Positions 39,795-48,355 of a stretch of DNA of 64,000 nucleotides are shown here, piece by piece (positions within the stretch are counted from its first letter, which is position 1; each line of letters begins with the position of its first letter). The notes under the pieces were generated by a model, which searched no databases, had not been told where the DNA came from, and saw nothing but the letters and a program-made list of their open reading frames with translations. Made by a program: the position numbers and the translations under genes. The stretch covers positions 1-64,000 of the forward strand of contig JADLBP010000211.1 in assembly GCA_020847695.1 (NCBI GenBank). The letters run 5' to 3'. The stretch is from Planctomycetota bacterium (GTDB lineage Bacteria; Planctomycetota; UBA1135; GCA-002686595).

Positions 39795-42700
39795 AGCCCG
39801 CACCGCTCACGCTGCGTCGATCGCGCTCGCTCCGTCCCTGCGGAGGCGCTTCGACGTCGAACGATCGACGCGGCTTGGCGCTGATCCTGGTGCTGCTCGC
39901 GTTGCTCGCGGTGTTCTTCTTGTGCGCGCCGTTCCTGATGAGCGCGCGCAACGCGACGCGGGCATCGGGTTCGCTCGCCGATCGCGCGCAAGCGCGGCTC
40001 TCGCTCGACGCGGGCTCGCGACACGCGGAGGCGCTGCTCTCTCGCTCGCACCCGGCGATCGACGGCACGCCGTACTACGACGACGAGGAAGAGCTTGCCG
40101 TCGACTCGAGCTTCGACCCGAAGTTCTGGAACGCGCGCGATCCGCAGGGCTCGATGTGGGACCTCGAGTCGCGCGACGTCGCGGGCCTGATCGATTGGAA
40201 CAGCGCGCCGCCGGGCGTCTTCGCGAACGCACTCGGCGCCGTCACGCGCAGCACCGACAAGCTCTCGGGCTCCGACACCGAGCTGACGGTCTCCAGCACC
40301 GCCGGTTTCGAGCCGCAAGGCTTTCTCTGGATGGGGCGCGAGCTGATCGGCTACGGCGAGCTCGACGCGACGACGTTCAAGAAGCTCGTGCGCGGGCTCG
40401 GCGCGACGTTCGACGCCGACGGCAACGCGGCGCAGTGTGGTCCGCAGCCCGCGTACCCGCACGACCCCGGCGAGCTCGTGATCGACCAACGCGCGTTCGC
40501 ACATGTCCTGTGGCGCATCCACGCCGGCGACGGCGTGTTGCGGCGTTTCGAGGGCGTCGATCAGCTCGCGGAGGCCGCGGCGGACTCGTTGGCGGGCAAG
40601 TTCTCGGCGGACGCGCTCGCGGTGCTCGCGCGCCACGGCTCGACGTTCGCCGGCGTGCGCGCGGGCCACGAATGGCAGCGCGCCGCGCGGCTGACCACCG
40701 CGGTGACCGGCGGCGAGACGTGCGTGCTCGGCGTCGACGACGCGCACTGGTTCAACCCGGGCGCGACGGTTCGGATCGACGACGGCAAGACCGCCGAGTT
40801 CGCGCTGGTCGAGGACGTGCTCGGCAACGGCCGCGTCCGCATGCGCCAACCGCTGCAGCAGGACTACGCCGCGTTCACCGCGGAGGTGCGCGTGCTCGCG
40901 CGCCGGCCGGTCAACGTCAACACCGCGACGGCCGAGGTGCTCCAGCTCCTGTTCGAGAACCTGCAGCTGCGCGGCGTCAACGATCGCATCACCAAGAGCG
41001 AAGCCCAGGCGCTCGCGGCGCTGGTGATCGACTCGCGACCGTTCGTCGGCGAAGAGGACTTCCTGCGCCGCGTCGTGCTGCCCGCCGCCGGGCTCGAGCG
41101 GCTGCCCGCGGATGCGACGGTCGTCCCTCCCGCGTTGGAGGACGGCTCGACGTCGATCAGCGCCTACGACGCGATCGCGCTCTACGCGAACGCGCACAAC
41201 GCGAACGATGTCGCGCTCGCGTACTCGACGATGCCGCTCTCGTTCGTCTCGCGCGACGTCTACGCGGTCGAGGTGCGCGCGTCGATCAACGCGGAGAGCG
41301 GGCTCGAGCGCGTCGCGATGGTGCGCGACGAAGTCGACGTGATCGCGCCGCAGCGCGAGCTGATGCAGCTCTGGACGCGCCAGGAGGACTTCGACACCGC
41401 GCTGCGGCTCGACCGCGAAGCTCCGTTCTGGATGACCGGTCCGCGCGCGACCTCACCGTACGATTCGGGCTCCGAGCCGCCGTCGCGCTTTGTGGCGCAC
41501 ATCGGCACGAGCCAAGGCCGCGTGTACGTGCCGGGCGTGACCACGCTGCCGGCCGGGACCGACCCGAGCTCGATCCCGACGCCCGAGCACATCTTCGCGT
41601 CGCGCGAAGACGACGGCTGGGCGCAGCTCTGGCCGTCGCGCCTCACGGAGACGCAGACCAACAACGGCCACGTCCTGCACTTCGACCACGAGACGCGCGA
41701 TCCCGAGGGCCGCTACCTGCCCGACGAGGTCTTCCAGGACGCGACGACGTCGAACTTGGTCGCCTGGAGCGATCCGGCGAGCGGCTTCGCGTTCCCGCTG
41801 TCCTTCTCGTTCTGGATGAAGCCGCAGAACCTGACCGACGGGCTCTTCCTGGACCTCGGCAAGAGCTCGATCGAGTCCGATCGGATCACGCTCGGCATCG
41901 AAGGCGCCGATCTCGTGCTCCGCGTCTACGACGGCGCCGGCGACCATCCGGATACGCCGGGCATCGATGTCGGCGAAGCGCGCTTCGCGGTCGCGCCGGG
42001 CACCGATCCGGGCCTCTTGAAGGACACGTGGTCGCACGTGTCGATCGACGTGCGCGGCACGCGGCCCGACCAGATCTCGATGCTGGTCGACGGCCGCGAC
42101 TTCGGCGTGCGCCAGAGCGGCTTGACGCGCTTGACCAGCGCGCTCGTGCAGACGACGAGCTCGTTCACGGTCGAGAGCGACGAGGGCTTCCCCGATCAGT
42201 GCGTCGTGCGCGTCGGCGACGAGCTGCTCGAGGTCGTCAAGCAGGGCAAGAACTCGTTCCGCGTCGCGCGCAACGAGACCGGGCCGCTCGCGGGCTTCGG
42301 CGGCAGGCTCGCGCGCGAGTACTTCGACCTCGGGTTGACGGCGGGCGAGGAGCCCGGCGTCAACGCGGCGCTCGGGAAGGACACGACGCACGCGCCGGGC
42401 ACGAGCGTGATGCTCTACGGCTACTCGATCCCGATCGCGTCGAACGTGCCGGCGGCGGCGTCGCAGCTGCAGGGCAGCCTCGGCATGTTCGCGGTCGGCG
42501 TCGCGGTGGGGGTGGTCGGCGGTTCGCAGTCGAACGGCGATCCGATCTCCGTCTTCCACATCGACCACCCGCACGACCTTGGCTTCGGCATGGACGGGGC
42601 GGGGAGCAACGTCAACGGCCTCGTCCTCACGAACGCCGACCCCACGATGACGCCGCAGCAGGTGCTGCAGGCGTTCTCTCCGAGCGGCGGCTACGCGCTC

Positions 42701-44956
42701 GTGCTCCAGCGCCAAGTCGACTACCTCAACCTCGGCGCGGAGGGAGTCCTCAACAAGCCGATCAGCGGGTTGAACTCGCAAGTCGGCGGCGCGGAGATCA
42801 TCCGCTACTCGGGCTATGACCTCGGGTCGCGCACGCTCTTCATCTCCAAGCGCGCCGCGCTGCAAACGGGGAACACGCCGCCGGCCCAGCGTGCGTTCGT
42901 CACGACCTGGCAGAATTTCAGACCCGGCGGAGTCGACGCGCAGACGCTGCTCGAGTGGCACGCCTTCGTCATCCCGATCTCCGTCGCGGTGCCGGGCGCG
43001 ACCGGCGCGGCGGGTTTCCTGATCCCGAACGGCGGCTCGGAGTTCGCGCAGATCACGCACGTCGACCAGGCCGAGCTCACCGAGTGGGTGCGCTACGACA
43101 CGATTCTCGGTCAGGATCTCGTCCGCAACGACCAGAACGCGATCACGGCGCTTTCGCTCGCGGTGCTGCACGTCCTGTCCGGTGGGGGCGACGTGGCTCC
43201 CAATCCCCCGAGCGGCGGCGGAGGCCCGGGCGGCGGCGGCGGGCCGTCGAGCAAGCCCGACCCCGACGGCGGCTTCGCGTTCGCGACCGCGGCGACCGCG
43301 CCCGCGAGCGCGGGTGCGAGCTCGGGAGCGAGCTCCGCGCCTCAGTCGTTCGCGAGCTCCGATTGGTTGCCGCACCTCGGCGAGCCCGAGGACACCGACT
43401 ACCCGCTGACGCGCGCCGCGCGCGAGGCCTTCCAGTTCCGCGGCGTGCTCGGCACGTACTCGCACAAGCACGATGCCGGTACGCCGGTGCTCCCGGTTTG
43501 GCGCGTGCAGCGCAGCGACGTGCACGGTGGCCGACCGGGACGGCTCGACTCCGCGTTCCTGATCGACTCCGATCCGACGAGCCCGGGCTGGCCGGTGCGA
43601 TTGCAGCACGTCCACATCCCGTTCCAGCACACCGCGCACGGCTGGACGACCGCCGGCGATCCGATGGTTCCGGTCGCGGCGCAAGGCGCGGCGGCGGTGG
43701 TGCAAGCGGGTTTCGACACGCAGGCGACGTACGTCGCGCTCCAGCGGGCCGCGCCGGTGCCGGTCGCGGCGGGCACGATGGCGCAGAATCCGCCGGGCTT
43801 CGAGACGCGGCTGTGGTCGCGCTTGGTGATGCATCCGAGCGGCGAGCGGCCGCGCGAAGTCGACCGCGTCGTGGTCGGCGGCTCGATCCGCGGCGGGCTG
43901 GTGCCGTCGGCGACGGTCGACGAGCTCGTGTTCGGCACGACGAAGTTCGGGCAGGGCACCACCCAAGGCGATGCGCTCTACGGCGCGAACCTGGTGTTGA
44001 CGCGCGCGTTCAGCGAGGCGCAGCTCGACTTCCAACTCGCGCCGCGCGCCGTGCGCACCGCGCGCGGAGTGTGGGGCGACCCGGCGGTGTACTTCCTCGA
44101 TCAACTGCCGAAGGATTGCGGGCTGCTCAAGCTCGGCAGCGAGATCCTCGCGTACGACGCGTACGACCAAGTCTCCGGCGAGGTGCAGGTCGCGCCGAAC
44201 GGTCGCGGCTTGCTCGGCACGCGGCCGCAACCGCACGAGCTCGGCGAGACCGCGATGTTCCTCGATGCGTGGGCGGTGTCGCAGCTCGGCGGCCAGATCG
44301 GCGCAGCGGATGCGAGCCTGCGGCTCGAGGACCTCGCGGACTTCCAACCGGAAGGCACCGTGCTGGTCGGCGACGAGCTCGTCCACTACACGCGCTTCGA
44401 AGGCATCGGCCTCGGGATGCCGCGCGCGTCGCGCGATCCCGGCGAGCAGGATCAGAAGGGCGCACCGCTGTTCCGCGGCCGCTTCGGCACCGTCGCGGCG
44501 AGCCACGCGTTCGGCGAGCCGGTGATCGCGTATCCCTTCCGCTACTGGGATCGCTGGGCCGAGCGCGCGGACGCGCCCGAGCTCTCGTACTTCGGCTTCT
44601 CGGTCGATCAGCCGGCCGCTTTCTGGCGGAGCGTCTTCTGGCGCGTCGAGAACGCGGGCTCGGGCTCGGTCGAGTTCGGCGTGCTCCAGCGCACACTCCC
44701 TTCGACGCCGTGGGACGCCGATCCCGAGGGCGCGCCGGGCCTCGCGCTCTTGTGGAAGGGCTCCGACGAGGAGAAGCCGGTCGCGATCGGTGAGCTGTCC
44801 GACCGCGCGGAATGGCGTGCGTTCGTGAAGTACTCGCCGGGCGCGTACGATCCGCTCTCCGGGCTCGCGCACGGTTGGAAGCAGACGCCCCGTTTGCGGG
44901 TGTTCGGCGCCAACTACCTCGCGCCGAACTTGGTGCTGCGCAAGGTGGATCGATGA
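39791..44956 (+). CDS. gspK: Giant GspK-like minor pseudopilin (1,721 residues)
   Basis: The N-terminus has RRGLALILVLLALLAVFFLC: a prepilin-like helix without Glu at +5, as is characteristic of GspK. The GspK alpha domain is recognisable near residues 370-440 by NVNTATAEVLQLLFENL and RPFVGEEDFLRRVV. GspK usually has about 330 residues; here more than 1,200 extra residues follow. These include a LamG-like module (about 640-790: GFAFPLSFSFWMKPQN, KDTWSHVSIDVRG, QISMLVDGRDFGV), an STxGF-type repeat pattern (VSSTAGFEPQGFL; VESDEGFPDQCVV), a glycine linker at about 1140-1155 and further beta-rich domains. GspK caps the tip, so this protein could be an adhesin-like tip. ATGA and TGA overlaps tie it to both neighbours. 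Confidence 0.85.
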   Translation: MKPAPLTLRRSRSLRPCGGASTSNDRRGLALILVLLALLAVFFLCAPFLMSARNATRASGSLADRAQARLSLDAGSRHAEALLSRSHPAIDGTPYYDDEEELAVDSSFDPKFWNARDPQGSMWDLESRDVAGLIDWNSAPPGVFANALGAVTRSTDKLSGSDTELTVSSTAGFEPQGFLWMGRELIGYGELDATTFKKLVRGLGATFDADGNAAQCGPQPAYPHDPGELVIDQRAFAHVLWRIHAGDGVLRRFEGVDQLAEAAADSLAGKFSADALAVLARHGSTFAGVRAGHEWQRAARLTTAVTGGETCVLGVDDAHWFNPGATVRIDDGKTAEFALVEDVLGNGRVRMRQPLQQDYAAFTAEVRVLARRPVNVNTATAEVLQLLFENLQLRGVNDRITKSEAQALAALVIDSRPFVGEEDFLRRVVLPAAGLERLPADATVVPPALEDGSTSISAYDAIALYANAHNANDVALAYSTMPLSFVSRDVYAVEVRASINAESGLERVAMVRDEVDVIAPQRELMQLWTRQEDFDTALRLDREAPFWMTGPRATSPYDSGSEPPSRFVAHIGTSQGRVYVPGVTTLPAGTDPSSIPTPEHIFASREDDGWAQLWPSRLTETQTNNGHVLHFDHETRDPEGRYLPDEVFQDATTSNLVAWSDPASGFAFPLSFSFWMKPQNLTDGLFLDLGKSSIESDRITLGIEGADLVLRVYDGAGDHPDTPGIDVGEARFAVAPGTDPGLLKDTWSHVSIDVRGTRPDQISMLVDGRDFGVRQSGLTRLTSALVQTTSSFTVESDEGFPDQCVVRVGDELLEVVKQGKNSFRVARNETGPLAGFGGRLAREYFDLGLTAGEEPGVNAALGKDTTHAPGTSVMLYGYSIPIASNVPAAASQLQGSLGMFAVGVAVGVVGGSQSNGDPISVFHIDHPHDLGFGMDGAGSNVNGLVLTNADPTMTPQQVLQAFSPSGGYALVLQRQVDYLNLGAEGVLNKPISGLNSQVGGAEIIRYSGYDLGSRTLFISKRAALQTGNTPPAQRAFVTTWQNFRPGGVDAQTLLEWHAFVIPISVAVPGATGAAGFLIPNGGSEFAQITHVDQAELTEWVRYDTILGQDLVRNDQNAITALSLAVLHVLSGGGDVAPNPPSGGGGPGGGGGPSSKPDPDGGFAFATAATAPASAGASSGASSAPQSFASSDWLPHLGEPEDTDYPLTRAAREAFQFRGVLGTYSHKHDAGTPVLPVWRVQRSDVHGGRPGRLDSAFLIDSDPTSPGWPVRLQHVHIPFQHTAHGWTTAGDPMVPVAAQGAAAVVQAGFDTQATYVALQRAAPVPVAAGTMAQNPPGFETRLWSRLVMHPSGERPREVDRVVVGGSIRGGLVPSATVDELVFGTTKFGQGTTQGDALYGANLVLTRAFSEAQLDFQLAPRAVRTARGVWGDPAVYFLDQLPKDCGLLKLGSEILAYDAYDQVSGEVQVAPNGRGLLGTRPQPHELGETAMFLDAWAVSQLGGQIGAADASLRLEDLADFQPEGTVLVGDELVHYTRFEGIGLGMPRASRDPGEQDQKGAPLFRGRFGTVAASHAFGEPVIAYPFRYWDRWAERADAPELSYFGFSVDQPAAFWRSVFWRVENAGSGSVEFGVLQRTLPSTPWDADPEGAPGLALLWKGSDEEKPVAIGELSDRAEWRAFVKYSPGAYDPLSGLAHGWKQTPRLRVFGANYLAPNLVLRKVDR

Positions 44957-46074
44957 GAGCGACGAGAGCCGAACGAGCGCGCCGAGGCGCCGAGCGCGTG
45001 ACGACGACCGAGCGTCGCTCGGGCTTCACGTTGGTCGAGCTGATGGTCGCGTCCGGCCTGCTCGTCATCCTCTCGCTCGCGGTGTTCCAGTTCCTGCGGC
45101 GCTTCACGACGCTCTGGCAGAAGAGCGAGGAGCGGCGCGAGCTCGTCGAGGAAGCGAGCGGCGTCACCGAGCTCTTCGCCGAGGACCTCGCGTCGTTGGT
45201 CAACGGCCCGCGCGGAGACCTGGTCGCCGAGTGGGTGTTCTTCGACACCGACGGCGACGACGTGCCCGAGACGATGTGGCCGCGCGTGCGGATGCTGCGC
45301 TTCGCGACCGAGAGCGAGCTCGCGCGCCTGCAAGCCGGGCTCGATGCCGCGAAGAAGAAGCACGCCGGCGAGGGCGTGCTCGAAGTCGCGTGGCTCGTGA
45401 TGCCCGCGTACGTCGGCAAGAACGAGCCCGATCGTCGCTCCGAGGGCATCGTGATGCGCGGAGAGCGCTTGCAGGGCGGCGAAGGGCTCTCGTTCTTCGA
45501 GCCAGGCTTCTTCGACGCCGCCAACCGCCCGCGTCAGACGCCGAACGAGGTCAGCGGAGGCGTCCTGTGGTTCGGGCTCGAGTTCGCGACGCAGACTTCG
45601 CTCGTTTTCGACGGCTGGAAGGTCGGCGAGGAACTCTCGGACGTCGCGACGTCGTGGGACGCGTGGAATCGCGGCCGCCCGAGCGCCGACCGGCACTTCT
45701 GGAACGAACCCGGCAAGGGCATGCCGAAGGCCGGCGAGCGCGCGCTGCTGCCTCGGCGCGTCCGGCTGACGCTCGAGATCGAGCGCGCCGACGACCGCAA
45801 GCGTCGCACGCGTCTCTCCGCACCGATGGCGTCCACCGACACGACGATCGAGGTCGAGGACGGCTCGCGCGTGCCCGATTCGCGCGGCGCGTTCGTGCGC
45901 ATCGACGCGGAATGGCTCGAGGTCGTCCAAGTCGACGATCGCACGGTCACCGTCCGCCGCGGAGCGCGCGGCTCGAATCCGGTGGGGCACGCGAACGGCG
46001 CGCTCGTGCACTACGGCCGCCAGGTGGTCCGCGAGGTCCCCGTGCGCATGCACCAGGAGGACTGGAACCTGTGA
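44953..46074 (+). CDS. GspJ-like minor pseudopilin
   Basis: The 373-residue protein carries the prepilin motif RRSGFTLVELMVASGLLVIL (Glu at +5) after a basic leader of about 24 residues, then a helix to about 50. Its length exceeds the usual 200 residues of GspJ. The beta domain has GspJ-like features (VRLTLEIERAD near the C-terminus) and an added segment around TTIEVEDGSRVPDSRGAFVRI that repeats the module found in the giant GspK (SSTAGF-type). GspI-J-K form the tip complex of the type II secretion pseudopilus, and all three candidates are adjacent here. The start overlaps the previous stop by ATGA and its own stop overlaps the next start by GTGA. Confidence 0.83.
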   Translation: MRATRAERARRGAERVTTTERRSGFTLVELMVASGLLVILSLAVFQFLRRFTTLWQKSEERRELVEEASGVTELFAEDLASLVNGPRGDLVAEWVFFDTDGDDVPETMWPRVRMLRFATESELARLQAGLDAAKKKHAGEGVLEVAWLVMPAYVGKNEPDRRSEGIVMRGERLQGGEGLSFFEPGFFDAANRPRQTPNEVSGGVLWFGLEFATQTSLVFDGWKVGEELSDVATSWDAWNRGRPSADRHFWNEPGKGMPKAGERALLPRRVRLTLEIERADDRKRRTRLSAPMASTDTTIEVEDGSRVPDSRGAFVRIDAEWLEVVQVDDRTVTVRRGARGSNPVGHANGALVHYGRQVVREVPVRMHQEDWNL

Positions 46075-46625
46075 AGCTCCGCGCGCACACGCCCAGCCGC
46101 CGCGGCGGCCTCACGTTGCCCCGCCGCCGTGGCGGCTTCACCCTCATCGAAATCCTGCTCGCTCTCGGCGTCCTGTTGATCGGGATGACCAGCGTGCTCG
46201 GCCTGCTCGCGTTCGGCGCGGCGATGTCGCGCGCGGCGGCGCTGCGCGGCGAGTCCGCGGCCGCGGCCGAGGCGGTGTTCGCCGACCTCGAGGAGCGCAT
46301 GTTCCCGCTGATCGTCGAGGAGGGCGTCGAGCGCGTCGGCGAGCCGATCGAGGTCGAGTCGAGCCCGGTCCCGGGCTACGAAGGCCTGACGTACAGCGCG
46401 CGCGCCGAGCCCGACGCGCAACTCGCCGCCGAGCTCGGGTATCCCCTGGAGTACAAGGTCGAGGTCGAGCTCTCCTGGACCTCCGGCGGCCGCCGTCGCT
46501 CGCGGACGTACACCACGTTGATGGTGCGCGAAGTCCCCTACGGCGAGCGCCTGCGACGACAATTCATCGAACGCGATCAGCCCAAGCCACCCGCGAAGGC
46601 CGCCGCGCCGAAAACCGAGAAGTAG
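46071..46625 (+). CDS. GspI-like minor pseudopilin
   Basis: The 184-residue protein has RRGGFTLIEILLALGVLLIGM with Glu at +5 after a basic leader of about 22 residues. The ALGVLLIGM stretch and short length are typical of GspI. The mature part (GLTYSARAEPDAQL, YKVEVELSWTSGGRRRSRTYTTLM) fits a small beta domain, and a lysine/proline-rich tail follows. GTG 46071 is the start, overlapping the GspJ-like stop. Two bases separate its stop from the next gene. Assignment to GspI rather than GspH rests on order and the helix sequence. Confidence 0.85.
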   Translation: MKLRAHTPSRRGGLTLPRRRGGFTLIEILLALGVLLIGMTSVLGLLAFGAAMSRAAALRGESAAAAEAVFADLEERMFPLIVEEGVERVGEPIEVESSPVPGYEGLTYSARAEPDAQLAAELGYPLEYKVEVELSWTSGGRRRSRTYTTLMVREVPYGERLRRQFIERDQPKPPAKAAAPKTEK

Positions 46626-46627
46626 CC

Positions 46628-48178
46628 ATGCGCAACCTCCTGCTCTCGCTCAGCCTCGCTCTGCTCGCCTCGCCGGCGGTCGCCGTCTCGTCAGGCGTCG
46701 CGGAGGACTCGCCCGCGTTGACCCTGCTGCACCTCACCGACGGAGGGACGCTGTGGGGCGAGATCGTCGCGCACGATCCGTCGGCGCTGTCGTTCCGGCG
46801 CCTGGACAACGGCGGCGTGGTCAAGCTGCCGTGGAGCGTGCTCGACGTCGCGCAATCGGAGACGCTGCGCGAGACGTACGGCTACGTCGACCACACGCAG
46901 GAAGAGCTGATGCTCGAAGCCGACCGCTTGGTGCTCGACGACGGCACCGAGGTGATCGGCAAGATCGTCGCGCGCACCGACGCCGCGCTGCTGGTCAAGA
47001 CGGCGACCGCGGTCGTGCCGGTGCCGAAGGCGCGCTTGCGCGGCTCGGCGGGGACGCTGCAGGTGCCGGCGCTCGAGATCTACACGCGCGAGGAGCTCTA
47101 CCAGCAAGAGCGCGCGAACCTGGTGCAGGACAGCGCGAGCTCGAACTACGAGCTCGGTCGCTACTGCGAGCGCATCCTCGACTTCGCGCACGCGGCCGAG
47201 CACTACGAGCAAGCCCGCGATCTCGACAAGAAGTTCAAGCCCGACGAGCTGCCGGGGCTGGTCGCGCGCGCGAAGCTGCGCGCCGAGAACCAGGCCCAGC
47301 TTGACTACCTCTACCAAGTCGACCTGCTGCGCGCGCGCAAGCGCTTCGACGAGGCGCAAAAGCTCGCGGACGCGTTCGCGGGGCTCTACCCCGACAGCTC
47401 TCTGCTCGCCGACGTCGAGAAGAAGAAGAAGCAGATCGCCAAGGCGCGCGAGCAGGCGCTGCGCGACGACGTCGTGTCGCTCTACCACTTCCACTTCGGC
47501 CGCGTCGTCGAGTCGAAGGTGCGCGACCCGCAGTTCGGGCTCGAGGCGGCGCTCGAGTACGCGACCGACAAGCTCGCGGAGGATCTCGAGAACGCGGTGC
47601 TCGCCGACCTGCAGCGGCGCGTCTCGAAGGGCGTGCAGATCGAGGAAGTGCGCAAGCACTGGGCGGAGCGCAAGAATCCGCCCGCGCAGAAGGCGAGCTA
47701 CGGGATGGGCACCTGGTTGCTCGGCGAGGACGACGCGCGCAAGGGGCTCGCCGCCGAGGTGCCGAAGGCCGCGCAGACGGAGAAGGACGCCGAGCGCGCG
47801 AAGCTCGAGGAGAAGATCAAGCGCTACCTCGCCAACCAGGCGATGGTGAAGAAGGCGAAGGTCGACGCCGACAAGGAAGGCGAGCCCGCGCAGTTCTGGT
47901 CGACGTGGAACGTCGCCGGCAAGAAGCAGTGGCTGATGGCGTACTTCGTCGAGCACACCAAGGTGTTCCAAGCGACGCGCGCGCTCTTCACCAACTGCCC
48001 CGACTGCGGAGGCACCGGCGTGCGCGAGATCCTGAACACCGGCAGCGCGCGGACCAACGCATCGCCGCAAGGCCGCGGCGGCCAGTCCGCCGGCGGCGCG
48101 AACAGCGCGAGCATCAGCCTGATCGATTGCCCGAGCTGCCACCGGATCGGTGTGCGGCGACGGGTGTCGTATCGCTGA
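46628..48178 (+). CDS. Exported TPR protein with a C-terminal DnaJ-like zinc ribbon
   Basis: The 516-residue protein has a signal peptide (MRNLLLSLSLALLASPAVA), and a beta-rich part at about 30-150 with two similar units (LTDGGTLWGEIVAHD and LDDGTEVIGKIVART). A helical TPR-like middle (YELGRYCERILDFAHAAEHY) and a long charged coiled coil follow. The end holds CPDCGGTGVRE and, after a glycine/serine loop, CPSCHRIGVRR: two CxxC pairs as in the DnaJ zinc ribbon, probably binding one zinc in the periplasm. The same GxxxG beta units occur at the start of the TPR protein at 649-1791. It ends the pseudopilin operon, so a role in assembly or substrate handling is likely. Confidence 0.82.
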   Translation: MRNLLLSLSLALLASPAVAVSSGVAEDSPALTLLHLTDGGTLWGEIVAHDPSALSFRRLDNGGVVKLPWSVLDVAQSETLRETYGYVDHTQEELMLEADRLVLDDGTEVIGKIVARTDAALLVKTATAVVPVPKARLRGSAGTLQVPALEIYTREELYQQERANLVQDSASSNYELGRYCERILDFAHAAEHYEQARDLDKKFKPDELPGLVARAKLRAENQAQLDYLYQVDLLRARKRFDEAQKLADAFAGLYPDSSLLADVEKKKKQIAKAREQALRDDVVSLYHFHFGRVVESKVRDPQFGLEAALEYATDKLAEDLENAVLADLQRRVSKGVQIEEVRKHWAERKNPPAQKASYGMGTWLLGEDDARKGLAAEVPKAAQTEKDAERAKLEEKIKRYLANQAMVKKAKVDADKEGEPAQFWSTWNVAGKKQWLMAYFVEHTKVFQATRALFTNCPDCGGTGVREILNTGSARTNASPQGRGGQSAGGANSASISLIDCPSCHRIGVRRRVSYR

Positions 48179-48233
48179 CGTCACGCGCGCCGCGCGCTCG
48201 GCTGCGCGCGCCCCGGCGCGCGCAGCGCCGCCG

Positions 48234-48312
48234 CGTCAACCCGGCTGCGCGTAGCGCGGCCACGTCGGCCCGGCTGCGCGCAGCGCGGCCGCGTCAACCG
48301 GGCTGCCGCGCA
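48234..48312. repeat. 29-bp imperfect tandem repeat
   Basis: Two full units, at 48234-48262 and 48263-48291, begin CGTC and share CCCGGCTGCGCG-AGCGCGGCC; a degraded third starts at 48292. They occupy the gap after the pseudopilin operon. The sequence is strongly self-complementary (GCTGCGCGCAGC), so it may form hairpins. No coding potential was seen. Confidence 0.6.
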
Positions 48313-48355
48313 CGCAACGCTGGCTCCGCGCGCGCGTCACCGTCATAGTGAAGCC

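Noticed and set aside
41453-44872. 1,139-codon minus-strand frame opposite the giant GspK-like gene
   Set aside because: It is arginine/glutamate-rich without domains; the plus strand has prepilin and GspK motifs and linked start-stop overlaps.
48179-48355. Small RNA gene in the GC-rich repeat
   Set aside because: Self-complementarity is explained by simple repeats; no promoter or terminator was seen.
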